8,695 bases of DNA from DTDR01 sp964505415 (GTDB taxonomy: Bacteria; Hydrothermota; Tepidihabitantia; Tepidihabitantales; DTDR01), in assembly GCA_964505415.1 (NCBI GenBank), contig CAZDHW010000029.1:1-8695 (forward strand), in the 5' to 3' direction. How positions within the stretch are numbered: the stretch's first letter is position 1; each line of letters opens with the position of its first letter. A program made the translations under genes and the position numbers. The notes under the pieces were generated by a model. It made no database searches and was not told the origin of the DNA. It saw nothing but the letters and a program-made list of their open reading frames with translations. Of the stretch, positions 1 through 6,496 are shown one piece after another.

Positions 1-1077
1 TTTTTAGTCAAATAGGCAAAGATAAAATCTTCAATATCACCATCTAAAACTGCTTCCACATCTCTTCGTTCATAATTTGTTCGGTGGTCTTTAACTAATT
101 GATAAGGAAAAAGGATATAAGAACGGATTTGGTAGCCCCAAGCAATTTCAGTCTTTTTCTCTTCATATTTTTTTAATTCTTCTTTCTTTTTTTCTTCGTA
201 ATATTTATAAAGTTTAACTTGTAAAATCTTAAGAGCATTTCTTTTATTAAGATATTGGGAACGTTCGCTTTGGCAACTAACCGTAATACCAGTGGGAATA
301 TGGGTTATTCTTACGGCAGTTGAAACTTTATTCACATGCTGACCACCGTGACCAGAAGCCCGAAAGGTTTCAATCTTCAAATCCTTCTCATCAATTTTTA
401 CTTCAATATCTTCTATCTCGGGATAGACAAAGACCGAGGCAAAAGAAGTATGTCTCCTTTGATTAGCATCAAAAGGTGAAATCCTTACTAACCGATGAAC
501 CCCAATTTCTGATTTCAAATAACCATAAGCGTTAGACGAAGTAATCTCAATTACCGCTTCTTTTATTCCGGCTTCTTCGTTTGGTTTTAACTCAAGAATT
601 TCATATTTGAAGTTTTTCTTCTCAAAAAATTTTAAATACATTCTTAATAACATCCCTGCCCAATCACAAGATTCTACGCCTCCGGCACCTGGATGGATAG
701 TCAAAATGGCTCCCTTTTTATCAACCTCTTCTTTAAAAAGAGAAGCAATTTCTAATTCTTTTAATTTTTTCTCAACTAAAATAATATCTTTATTTATCTC
801 TTCAACCTCCTGGCTGTCATCGTCAAAAAGTTTACCCATTTCTTCTAAATCTAAAACCTCTTTCTTCAAAGCAAGATAATCGTCAACCTCTTTTTTTAAG
901 ACACTCATTTTTTGATTTAATTCTTGGAGTTTTTTACTATCGGAAAAAACTTCGGGTTTAGTAATTTCTTTTTGAAGGATGGCTAACTCTTTTTCTTTTT
1001 TGTCAACTTCAAAGAAATTTCCCTAAGGAAATAAGTCTTTCTTTTAATTCTTCAATCTTTTTTTTATTTATTTTCAT
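1..1077 (-). CDS. prfB: Peptide chain release factor 2 (RF2), programmed +1 frameshift, 3' end beyond window
   Basis: Class I release factor that reads UGA and UAA in the ribosomal A site and triggers peptide release. Translation starts at ATG 1077 with AGAGGT at 1086-1091 as Shine-Dalgarno. It runs 22 codons to an in-frame TGA at 1009-1011; reading then continues in the +1 frame from 1010 without any stop to the window edge. The joined protein shows the RF2 anticodon tripeptide SPF (about residues 200-202, bases 471-479, in VRISPFDANQRRHTSF) and the catalytic GGQ (about 244-246, bases 339-347, in FRASGHGGQHVN). The DWAGMLLRMY segment is also typical. About 358 residues are visible; E. coli RF2 has 365, so only a short C-terminal tail should be missing. 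The N-terminal third is a charged helical region. The start overlaps the end of rpmE by 14 nt. SPF rather than a PxT motif, plus the frameshift, separates it from RF1. Confidence 0.95.
1008..1024 (-). promoter_or_regulatory. prfB: prfB programmed +1 ribosomal frameshift site
   Basis: Reading 5'->3' on the minus strand, codons 19-23 are GGG AAA TTT CTT TGA, followed by A. The slippery codon CTT (1012-1014) precedes the in-frame stop TGA (1009-1011). Skipping the T at 1011 gives CTT GAA GTT GAC, which continues into the conserved RF2 sequence. An AGGGA at 1020-1024 can pair with the 16S anti-Shine-Dalgarno AAGGA complement, with one G-U wobble. It lies in the same register to CTT as the AGGGGG element of E. 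coli prfB. By analogy with E. coli, low RF2 activity would slow termination at TGA and favour the shift, giving autoregulation. The base after TGA is A, not the C found in E. coli. Confidence 0.92.
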
Positions 1078-1294
1078 CTTCTTTTACCTCTTTAGTTTTT
1101 TTAGCATATTTTCTTTTATACTTTTCTACCCGACCAGCGGTGTCAACGATTTTTTGTTTGCCGGTATATAAAGGATGGCAGCGCGAACAAATCTCCACAT
1201 TTATTTTTGGTTTGGTTGAACGGGTAATAATTGTGTTACCACAGGCACAAGTGATGACACATTCTCCATATTGGGGATGGATGCCTTTTTTCAT
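1064..1294 (-). CDS. rpmE: Large ribosomal subunit protein bL31, zinc-binding type A
   Basis: Small 50S ribosomal protein of 76 residues. The chosen start is ATG 1294, because a perfect AAGGAGG lies 5 nt upstream and the family begins MKK-I-HP. A GTG at 1315 would add seven residues, overlap the rho stop and place the Shine-Dalgarno inside the gene. Conserved landmarks are MKKGIHP (1-7), C16 and C18 in ITCACGN, C36 and C39 in CSRCHP, and the YTGKQK and GRVEKY segments. The four cysteines make it the zinc-binding (C+) form, which in other bacteria can act as a zinc store replaced by a cysteine-free paralogue under zinc starvation. The C-terminal tail (about 60-76) is Lys/Glu-rich and overlaps the start of prfB. 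It follows rho after 10 nt. Confidence 0.96.
   Translation of the reverse strand: MKKGIHPQYGECVITCACGNTIITRSTKPKINVEICSRCHPLYTGKQKIVDTAGRVEKYKRKYAKKTKEVKEDENK
1086..1091 (-). promoter_or_regulatory. Ribosome binding site of prfB
   Basis: AGAGGT on the minus strand, 8 nt before the ATG at 1075-1077. It lies inside the last codons of rpmE. It supports the ATG at 1077 as the prfB start, giving a 14-nt overlap with rpmE. Confidence 0.6.
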
Positions 1295-1299
1295 TTTAA

Positions 1300-1306
1300 C
1301 CTCCTT
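1300..1306 (-). promoter_or_regulatory. Ribosome binding site of rpmE, overlapping the rho stop codon
   Basis: AAGGAGG on the minus strand, 5 nt before ATG 1294. It overlaps the last two bases of the rho TAA (1305-1307). This decides the rpmE start in favour of 1294 over the GTG at 1315 and suggests cotranscription of rho and rpmE. Confidence 0.85.
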
Positions 1307-2582
1307 AACCTTCACTCATGGCTTTTAAAAATTCTTGATTGGTTTTGGTCAATTTCATTTTATCTAAAATAAATTCCATCATTTCTACTGGCGTCATCTC
1401 TGCCAGCATCTTTCTTAAAATCCAAATTCTATTTAATTCAAATTCGCTTAAAAGCAATTCTTCTTTTCTTGTTCCCGACCGTTGTAAATCAATTGCTGGG
1501 AAAATTCTTCTATCAGCTAATTTTCTATCCAAAACCAATTCCATATTACCAGTTCCTTTAAATTCTTCAAAAATTACTTCGTCCATTCGGGAACCAGTTT
1601 CAATCAAAGCCGTAGCAATAATTGTTAAACTCCCCCCCTCTTCAATATTTCTTGCAGAACCAAAAAATTTCTTTGGTTTCTGCAAAGCATTAGAATCCAA
1701 ACCACCAGAAAGGGTTCTACCCGAATGAGGCACTACCAAATTATGGGCTCTGGCTAAGCGGGTTAAACTATCCAATAATATCACCACATCCTTTTTTGAT
1801 TCTACCAATCTTTTAGCTTTTTCCAAAACAATATCGGCCACTTCTACATGCCTTTCCGGCACTTCATCAAAGGTTGAACTGATGACTTCAGCTTTTACCG
1901 ACCTCTCCATATCAGTAACTTCTTCGGGTCTTTCGTCAATTAAAAGAATAATTAAATAGATTTCCGGATGATTCTCCACAATCGCATTGGCGATTTTTTG
2001 TAATAATACTGTTTTTCCAGCTCTTGGTGGAGAAACAATTAATCCCCTTTGACCCTTGCCAATCGGTGTGAATAAATCAACTACTCTTAATGACAAATCA
2101 TTTTTTGAAGGTATCTCTAAATGGATTCTTTCTTTCGGATATAAAGGCGTCAACTCTTCAAAAGGTATCCTTTCAATAATTTTTTCTGGCTGTTGGAAAT
2201 TGACTTCTTCAATTTTTAATAAAGCATAATATTTTTCTCCATTTTTTAACTTTGGGGGTCGGGCGTAGCCTTTAATGGTATCACCGGTTTTTAAACCAAA
2301 TTTTTTAATCTGGGAGGGAGAAACATAGATATCATTAGAACTTTTTAAGTAACTATATTCCGGTGAACGAAGAAAACCAAAACCTTCATCTAAGACCTCT
2401 AAAACCCCAGTTACTGGAATTAACCGTTCCTCTTCTTCACCTTCTTTTTGCTTGGCTTCGGTTTCTAAAATAGATAAAACCAACTCTTCTTTCTTCTTTT
2501 CCCTCACATCCGGAATACCTAAGGCTTTGGCAATCTCTTGTAATTCCGAGACTTTTTTCTTTTTTAATTCTTCAATATCCAT
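1305..2582 (-). CDS. rho: Transcription termination factor Rho
   Basis: Hexameric RNA-dependent ATPase and helicase that terminates transcription. It is 425 residues long, close to E. coli Rho (419). Order of parts: an N-terminal SAP-like Rho_N helical domain (about 1-42, EELKKKKVSELQEIAKALGI); a short Glu/Lys linker; an OB-fold primary RNA-binding domain (about 53-128) with the RNP-like GFGFLRS; then the ATPase domain. Walker A is PPRAGKT (185-191). The DERPEEVTDM segment (216-225) contains the catalytic Glu. Walker B is VVILLD ending at D271. The Q-loop region follows SGGLDSNAL (292-300), and the R-loop region is near ETGSRMDE (328-335). The C-terminal helices with MTKTN-like LTKTNQEF are present. 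ATG 2582 is chosen because a G-rich Shine-Dalgarno lies just upstream. There is no insertion in the linker and no missing catalytic residue, so an ordinary functional Rho is expected. Confidence 0.98.
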   Translation of the reverse strand: MDIEELKKKKVSELQEIAKALGIPDVREKKKEELVLSILETEAKQKEGEEEERLIPVTGVLEVLDEGFGFLRSPEYSYLKSSNDIYVSPSQIKKFGLKTGDTIKGYARPPKLKNGEKYYALLKIEEVNFQQPEKIIERIPFEELTPLYPKERIHLEIPSKNDLSLRVVDLFTPIGKGQRGLIVSPPRAGKTVLLQKIANAIVENHPEIYLIILLIDERPEEVTDMERSVKAEVISSTFDEVPERHVEVADIVLEKAKRLVESKKDVVILLDSLTRLARAHNLVVPHSGRTLSGGLDSNALQKPKKFFGSARNIEEGGSLTIIATALIETGSRMDEVIFEEFKGTGNMELVLDRKLADRRIFPAIDLQRSGTRKEELLLSEFELNRIWILRKMLAEMTPVEMMEFILDKMKLTKTNQEFLKAMSEG

Positions 2583-2587
2583 TTGTT

Positions 2588-2595
2588 CCCCCCTT
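2588..2595 (-). promoter_or_regulatory. Ribosome binding site of rho
   Basis: AAGGGGGG on the minus strand, 5 nt before the ATG at 2580-2582. The run of six G is unusual against the AT-rich background and supports this start. Confidence 0.7.
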
Positions 2596-2654
2596 TTTTA
2601 ATTGTAGTAAAAATTATAATTTTAATTCTTCGGGATATCTTCTTTCATGGATTT

Positions 2655-2680
2655 ATTATATATTTTAATCAAAATTTCAA
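2655..2680 (-). promoter_or_regulatory. Candidate sigma-70-type promoter for rho-rpmE-prfB
   Basis: A consensus TATAAT lies at 2655-2660 on the minus strand, about 73 nt before the rho ATG. A TTGAAA at 2675-2680 is a possible -35, but the 14-nt spacing is short. TTTTGA at 2677-2682 gives 16 nt with a poorer match. The surrounding sequence is nearly all A/T, so the match may be fortuitous. Its place in the only sizeable gap of the window is the main support. Confidence 0.35.
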
Positions 2681-2689
2681 AAAAATCAA

Positions 2690-4216
2690 CTAATTACGTC
2701 GCAATATTTCATTAACGGCAATCAATTTCCTTTGTAAATAATAAAAAGCCAAATTTTTCAATTTTGGTAAATAAGATAAAAATGTTGAATATAAATAACC
2801 AAAAGGAAAAAACAAAAGAAAAGGTATTGTTAAATATACTTGGTTAAGTAAAACTGCCAAAATGCCGATTATCAAATAAAAAGTGAATGCCAATTCTAAA
2901 TAATAGAGCGAATTTTTTAAATTTAATTTGTAACCTTCTTTTATTATCTTTTCTTTTTCCGTTACTCCGTATTTAGGCGTGCGAATAAATTCCGAACCGA
3001 AATTTAAAAGAGCTTCCAAGACACCAAGGGAATTATTAATTGCTAAAGAAACTCCTAACGACATCGCCATAATGATGTATTTCATATCCCTTTTCCAACT
3101 CCAATTTGGTGAACTATCCTTTTGGGTTATAAAATAAAAGAGAAAGAAGGAAAAAGCGGAAAAAAGAAACAAAGGAAAATCAACTATAAGGATATGGGTA
3201 ATACCCACTCCGTAACGAATAATAGCTGCCGGAAAAGTAATAATGGTTAAAAGAATAATCAAAGGAAAAGAAAAATTGGCAGTTAAATGGAAAAAGGATT
3301 CTAATTTTTGTTTAAAAGGAAGCTTGGAATTCAAAATTATTCCCAGCATCTTTTTAGCCGTTTGTACACCACCTTTTGCCCAACGATATTGTTGGGTTTT
3401 AAAAGCAACTATATCAATAGGTAATTCGGCATATACCACATAATCAGGCAAATAAACAAATCGCCAACCTAAAAGCTGAACTCTTAAACTGATTTCTAAA
3501 TCTTCTGCTAAAGTAGAACCGTCCCAACCACCCGCTTGTAAAATAGCTTCTTTCCGCCAAATCCCCGCGGTACCGTTAAAGTTAAAAAAAAGGTTATTAT
3601 GGCAACGGGCAATATGCTCAATTATAAAATGGCCGTCTAATAATATTGCTTGTAGTTTAGTTAGCAAAGAATAGTTTTTATTAATATGTCCCCACCGGGC
3701 TTGTACTAAGGCAATTTTTTCGTCAGTAAAATAATGAATAGTTTTTAATAGAAAATCTTTGGGAATTATAAAATCAGCATCGAAAATAGCAATAAAATCG
3801 CCTTCGGCAACTTTCAAACCTTCTTGTAAAGCGCCGGCTTTATAACCTTCCCGCTTATTCCGATGAAAATATTTTATATTTATCCCTTTCCGTTGATATT
3901 CGGCTACCAAAGATTTCAAAATTTCCTGAGTCTCATCGGTGGAATCGTCTAAAACTTGAATTTCTAACTTGTCTTTCGGATAACAAACTTCACAAGCTGA
4001 CCGGACAATCCGTTCACAAACATATTTTTCATTATAAATTGGTAATTGAATAGTTACCTTAGGGAGCTCGGAAAAATAAGTCTGAGGTTCTATTTTTTTC
4101 CTTTTAGCTTTTAAATAAAGAAAGATTAAAAAATAGCGATGTACTCCGTAGAGAGAGATAAGGGCTAAAATTGCAAAATAAAGAATAAGAATTAGGGTAT
4201 CAAAGAAATTTAGCAT
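2690..4216 (-). CDS. Membrane family 2 glycosyltransferase, cellulose/mannan synthase-like
   Basis: Predicted processive inner-membrane beta-glycosyltransferase of 508 residues that would polymerise a glycan from nucleotide sugars on the cytoplasmic face. An N-terminal membrane segment (about 5-33) precedes the GT-A domain. Signature residues are all present: TIQLPIYNE (55-63), DD at 90-91 in VLDDSTDE, DAD at 146-148 in FDADF, ED at 238-239 in STLAEDLE, and QQYRW (275-279), the QxxRW motif of processive synthases. NGTAGIWR and AGGWDG resemble plant CslA and bacterial CESA-A2-type enzymes. Further hydrophobic segments lie at about 312-335, 338-362, 383-405 and 437-482. No PilZ domain and no BcsB-like partner is seen. 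The start has no evident Shine-Dalgarno site, but no other start fits; the preceding gene ends 33 nt upstream. The sugar polymerised (glucose, mannose or another) cannot be told from sequence alone. Confidence 0.88.
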   Translation of the reverse strand: MLNFFDTLILILYFAILALISLYGVHRYFLIFLYLKAKRKKIEPQTYFSELPKVTIQLPIYNEKYVCERIVRSACEVCYPKDKLEIQVLDDSTDETQEILKSLVAEYQRKGINIKYFHRNKREGYKAGALQEGLKVAEGDFIAIFDADFIIPKDFLLKTIHYFTDEKIALVQARWGHINKNYSLLTKLQAILLDGHFIIEHIARCHNNLFFNFNGTAGIWRKEAILQAGGWDGSTLAEDLEISLRVQLLGWRFVYLPDYVVYAELPIDIVAFKTQQYRWAKGGVQTAKKMLGIILNSKLPFKQKLESFFHLTANFSFPLIILLTIITFPAAIIRYGVGITHILIVDFPLFLFSAFSFFLFYFITQKDSSPNWSWKRDMKYIIMAMSLGVSLAINNSLGVLEALLNFGSEFIRTPKYGVTEKEKIIKEGYKLNLKNSLYYLELAFTFYLIIGILAVLLNQVYLTIPFLLFFPFGYLYSTFLSYLPKLKNLAFYYLQRKLIAVNEILRRN

Positions 4217-4249
4217 AGGTTTAAAATTTTAACAAAAATTTTAATAAAA

Positions 4250-4912
4250 TCAAGCAATCCGATAATATAACAAAGTGAATAAAGCTAAAAAACCATCTTT
4301 AGCTTTTATTTTTTTCCCTTCTTTTCGAGCGTTATAAGAAATTGGTACTTCAATAATTTTAATCTTCTTTTTTAATAATTTTGCAGTTATCTCTGGTTCA
4401 ATCTCAAATCTTTTACTTTTAAGGTTTAAAGCCAACATTATCTTTCGTGGAATTATTTTATAGCAAGTTTCCATATCACTTATTTTGCTACTAAAAAGAA
4501 GATTAGTAAAAAAATTAAGAATAATATTTGCCAATTTACTCAAAAAGAGAAATCTACTTTCGCCCTTAAAGCGAGAACCATAAACAGCAATATTTTTTCC
4601 GTATTTATAAAAAGGTTTTATCAATTTTAAATAATCAAAGGGATTATATTCCAAATCGGCATCTTGGATAACAATAATGTCACCAGTAGCTAATTTTAAA
4701 CCAGCTTGAATTGCTAAACCTTTTCCCTGATTTTTTTCCAGAAATACTTTCTTTATCCCGTCAATTGTTTGTAATATTTCTTTCGTATTATCGGTAGAAC
4801 CATCGTCAACCACAATAACCTCTTTTTCTATTGGCACTCTCTTTACTTCTTCAATTACTTTTTTTATTGTTTTCTCTTCATTATATACCGGAATAATTAC
4901 TGAAATCTTCAT
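4250..4912 (-). CDS. DPM1-like family 2 glycosyltransferase
   Basis: Soluble or peripherally bound GT-A glycosyltransferase of 220 residues, of the type that transfers a sugar from a nucleotide donor to a polyprenyl phosphate carrier. Visible landmarks are SVIIPVYNEEKTI (4-16), VVDDGSTDNT (34-43) with the first Asp pair, NQGKG (61-65), QDADLEY (83-89) as the metal-binding DxD-type motif, YGSRF (111-115), DMETCYK (146-152) and EIEPEITAKL (170-179). No C-terminal membrane helices follow, so it matches the short single-domain form like archaeal and eukaryotic DPM1 rather than the GtrB-like form with TM helices. The start ATG overlaps the stop of the upstream oxidoreductase in an ATGA (4909-4912), so translation is probably coupled. 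Donor and acceptor are unknown; hexose-1-phosphate undecaprenol or polyprenol synthesis is an inference from family and context. Confidence 0.87.
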   Translation of the reverse strand: MKISVIIPVYNEEKTIKKVIEEVKRVPIEKEVIVVDDGSTDNTKEILQTIDGIKKVFLEKNQGKGLAIQAGLKLATGDIIVIQDADLEYNPFDYLKLIKPFYKYGKNIAVYGSRFKGESRFLFLSKLANIILNFFTNLLFSSKISDMETCYKIIPRKIMLALNLKSKRFEIEPEITAKLLKKKIKIIEVPISYNARKEGKKIKAKDGFLALFTLLYYRIA

Positions 4913-5781
4913 AATAATTTTTCAATTTTATCTAAGACGGCCATTACTTTTAAAGTTGGTATCTTTTCTTTAATTCTTTTATTTTTTAAAGAATTCAGAA
5001 AATAGCTTAATTCCCAAGATAATGGTAATTGGTAATCAATACTTTTAATAATTTTTTCATTTCCATTTTCTTTTAATTTTAAAACCGAAAGCAAACCATC
5101 AAAAACAATCTTTTTATTTTCAACAAAGAAAGTTATTGTCCGTTCTTTATCCGTTCCCTTTCCCCAAACGCCGGAAATCTTAATTTCATTATCTATCAAA
5201 AAATGGGCTTCCACTAAAGATTTTTCTAATGCTATCTCTTTTATTTTTGGCTCTTTTTTAAAGAAATATAATAAAAGGGCGATATCATGGGGGAAAAGGT
5301 CATAAATAATCTCTTTTTCACTTTTATTAATTTGGGAAACCTTATTGGTACGTTTTATTTTTAACTCAAGATTTTTTTTATTTTCTAAAATTTTCTTTAT
5401 AGTATCTATCAATGGATGATAAAGAAGAATGTGACCGGTAAAAAGATTTAAATTTCTTTTTGCTGCCAAATTTATAAGTTTTTCTGCTTCTTTAAAAGAG
5501 GTCGCCAAAGGTTTCTCCACAAAAAGATTATAGCCCTTTAAAAGAAATTGAAAGGCAAGAGAAAAATGGGTTTCGTTAGGAGTAGCAATTATTATACCAT
5601 CCAGATTCATTCTCAATAAATCTTTATAATTATCAGTAAGAATAATCTTTTTATTATCCAAAGGTATCTTTCTTTTATCACAAACTACCGTAATCTCACA
5701 TTCGGGTATTCTTCTTAATGCTTGGTAAATCTTTTTCCCCCAATAACCAAAACCCAAAATGCCAATTTTTAATTTAACCAT
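4909..5781 (-). CDS. Gfo/Idh/MocA family NAD(P)-dependent sugar oxidoreductase
   Basis: Predicted nucleotide-sugar or sugar dehydrogenase of 290 residues. The N-terminal Rossmann fold shows ILGFGYWGKK (8-17, GxGxxG), IIATPNETH (64-72) and the family hallmark EKP (89-91). FTGHILLYHP (114-123) and YDLFPHDIALLLY (160-172) match the active-site region of the branch that includes UDP-N-acetylglucosamine 3-dehydrogenase (WlbA/WbpB-like), with H165 as the likely catalytic histidine. The C-terminal alpha/beta domain is shorter than in many members (typical length 320-350). The WbpE aminotransferase and WbpD acetyltransferase partners of that pathway are not in the window, so the substrate is left open. 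ATG 5781 overlaps the end of the nuclease gene by 8 nt, and its stop overlaps the next start by 4 nt. No Shine-Dalgarno site is visible, which suggests coupled translation. Confidence 0.85.
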   Translation of the reverse strand: MVKLKIGILGFGYWGKKIYQALRRIPECEITVVCDKRKIPLDNKKIILTDNYKDLLRMNLDGIIIATPNETHFSLAFQFLLKGYNLFVEKPLATSFKEAEKLINLAAKRNLNLFTGHILLYHPLIDTIKKILENKKNLELKIKRTNKVSQINKSEKEIIYDLFPHDIALLLYFFKKEPKIKEIALEKSLVEAHFLIDNEIKISGVWGKGTDKERTITFFVENKKIVFDGLLSVLKLKENGNEKIIKSIDYQLPLSWELSYFLNSLKNKRIKEKIPTLKVMAVLDKIEKLL

Positions 5782-6496
5782 TATCAGCCGGACAGATTTC
5801 TACAAAATCACAATATTTACAAAGGCTACTTTTTTTCGGCAAAAAATCTTTCTCTTTTAAAATTGCCCAACCAATATTTTCGATCAATTGCAAATAGTTT
5901 TTAAATTCCTCCTCACTAAAAGTATAAAAAACTTTTTTTTGTGAAAGGAGATAATAATTAATAACCTTTACCACTTTTTTGCAATAATTCTTTTCCAAAA
6001 GAAATTTATAAATTGCCGCTGCCAGTTTATTCACCATTTCGCTCTCTTCTTTTGTTTTGCCGGTTTTGTAATCAATAATTATCACTTCTTCTTCACTTAT
6101 TAAATCTGCCCGGTCAATACGACCAGATAAACGAAAGGAACGATAATAACCCTGTAAACCTTTTTCTAAAAGAAAAGGTTTAATTTTAAAATCTTCTAAC
6201 TGGTAAAATCTTTTTAATATCTTTATCCCCTTTAATCCCCATTCCCTTTCTTCTTCCAAAGAAGAATAACCTTTTCGTAACCAATTTTTCCGATAAATTT
6301 TCTCTAAATTTTCGTAGTTTCTTTCTTCAATTTCAATCTTAAAAAAATCTCTTAAAGTCCGGTGTAAAGAATCACCAAAACTCAAATAATTCCTTTCTTT
6401 CTTATACTTTTTATATAATTTATCAATATAATGAAATTTATATCTTAAAGGACAGTTTAAAAAAATACTGATTTTAAAAGGACTTAAAGTAATCAA
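5774..6496 (-). CDS. PD-(D/E)XK nuclease family protein, RecB/Cas4-like with Fe-S cluster signature
   Basis: Predicted DNA exonuclease or endonuclease of 240 residues, of the PDDEXK_1 (RecB C-terminal, Cas4, AddB) type. Motifs in order: LSPFKISIFLNCPLRYKF (4-21) with C15; GDSLHRTL (41-48) with H45; E111; GRIDRAD (125-131) with D128; IIDYKTGK (140-147) with D142 and K144, the D-xK catalytic core; and the C-terminal CKYCDFVEIC (226-235). C15 with C226, C229 and C235 reproduces the 4Fe-4S arrangement of AddB, Cas4 and Exo5. There is no helicase domain, and neither cas genes nor recombination genes are nearby. Translation must start at TTG 6496: an in-frame stop lies three codons upstream and the first motif begins at once. 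It overlaps the preceding epimerase gene by 23 nt and the next gene by 8 nt. Its role within a sugar operon is unknown. Confidence 0.87.
   Translation of the reverse strand: MITLSPFKISIFLNCPLRYKFHYIDKLYKKYKKERNYLSFGDSLHRTLRDFFKIEIEERNYENLEKIYRKNWLRKGYSSLEEEREWGLKGIKILKRFYQLEDFKIKPFLLEKGLQGYYRSFRLSGRIDRADLISEEEVIIIDYKTGKTKEESEMVNKLAAAIYKFLLEKNYCKKVVKVINYYLLSQKKVFYTFSEEEFKNYLQLIENIGWAILKEKDFLPKKSSLCKYCDFVEICPADNG

Larger units (their letters stand above)
2583..2689 (-). other. Intergenic leader between the polysaccharide genes and rho
   Basis: This 107-nt AT-rich gap is the longest gene-free stretch in the window. It holds the candidate promoter, the rho ribosome binding site, a 14-bp A/T palindrome at 2610-2623 and an eight-codon open frame (MKEDIPKN, 2622-2648) without a Shine-Dalgarno site. 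No GC-rich hairpin plus T-run was found after the preceding glycosyltransferase, so there is no visible intrinsic terminator. Readthrough into rho, or Rho-dependent termination, remains possible. Confidence 0.6.

Noticed and set aside
607..879. 90-codon open frame on the plus strand
   Set aside because: It is the antisense of the conserved N-terminal part of RF2 and has no recognisable domain. Its sequence is explained by the prfB codons on the other strand.
1295..1315. GTG at 1315 as an alternative rpmE start
   Set aside because: The perfect AAGGAGG sits 5 nt before ATG 1294, and the family's MKK-I-HP start matches 1294.
1339..1728. 129-codon open frame on the plus strand
   Set aside because: It is fully antisense to the conserved Rho ATPase domain and lacks any family motif.
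2610..2623. 14-bp perfect palindrome of A and T only
   Set aside because: In such AT-rich intergenic sequence a palindrome of this kind is expected by chance. It is not repeated elsewhere upstream of genes in the window, so no operator is claimed.
3243..3443. Plus-strand open frames at 1140-1328, 3243-3443, 7664-7873 and 8389-8586
   Set aside because: All are short antisense shadows of rpmE, the membrane glycosyltransferase and ugd, with no domain and no plausible start context.
6155..6182. Perfect 10-bp inverted repeat with an 8-nt loop
   Set aside because: It lies within the nuclease coding sequence, over the residues KPFLLEKG, and has no following T-run. The arms are A/T-rich, so it is probably a by-product of the codons and not a terminator.
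5774..6496. Assignment of the nuclease as Cas4 of a CRISPR system
   Set aside because: No cas1, cas2 or repeat-spacer array is in the window, and the motifs are shared by RecB, AddB and Exo5 relatives. Only the broader family call is supported.
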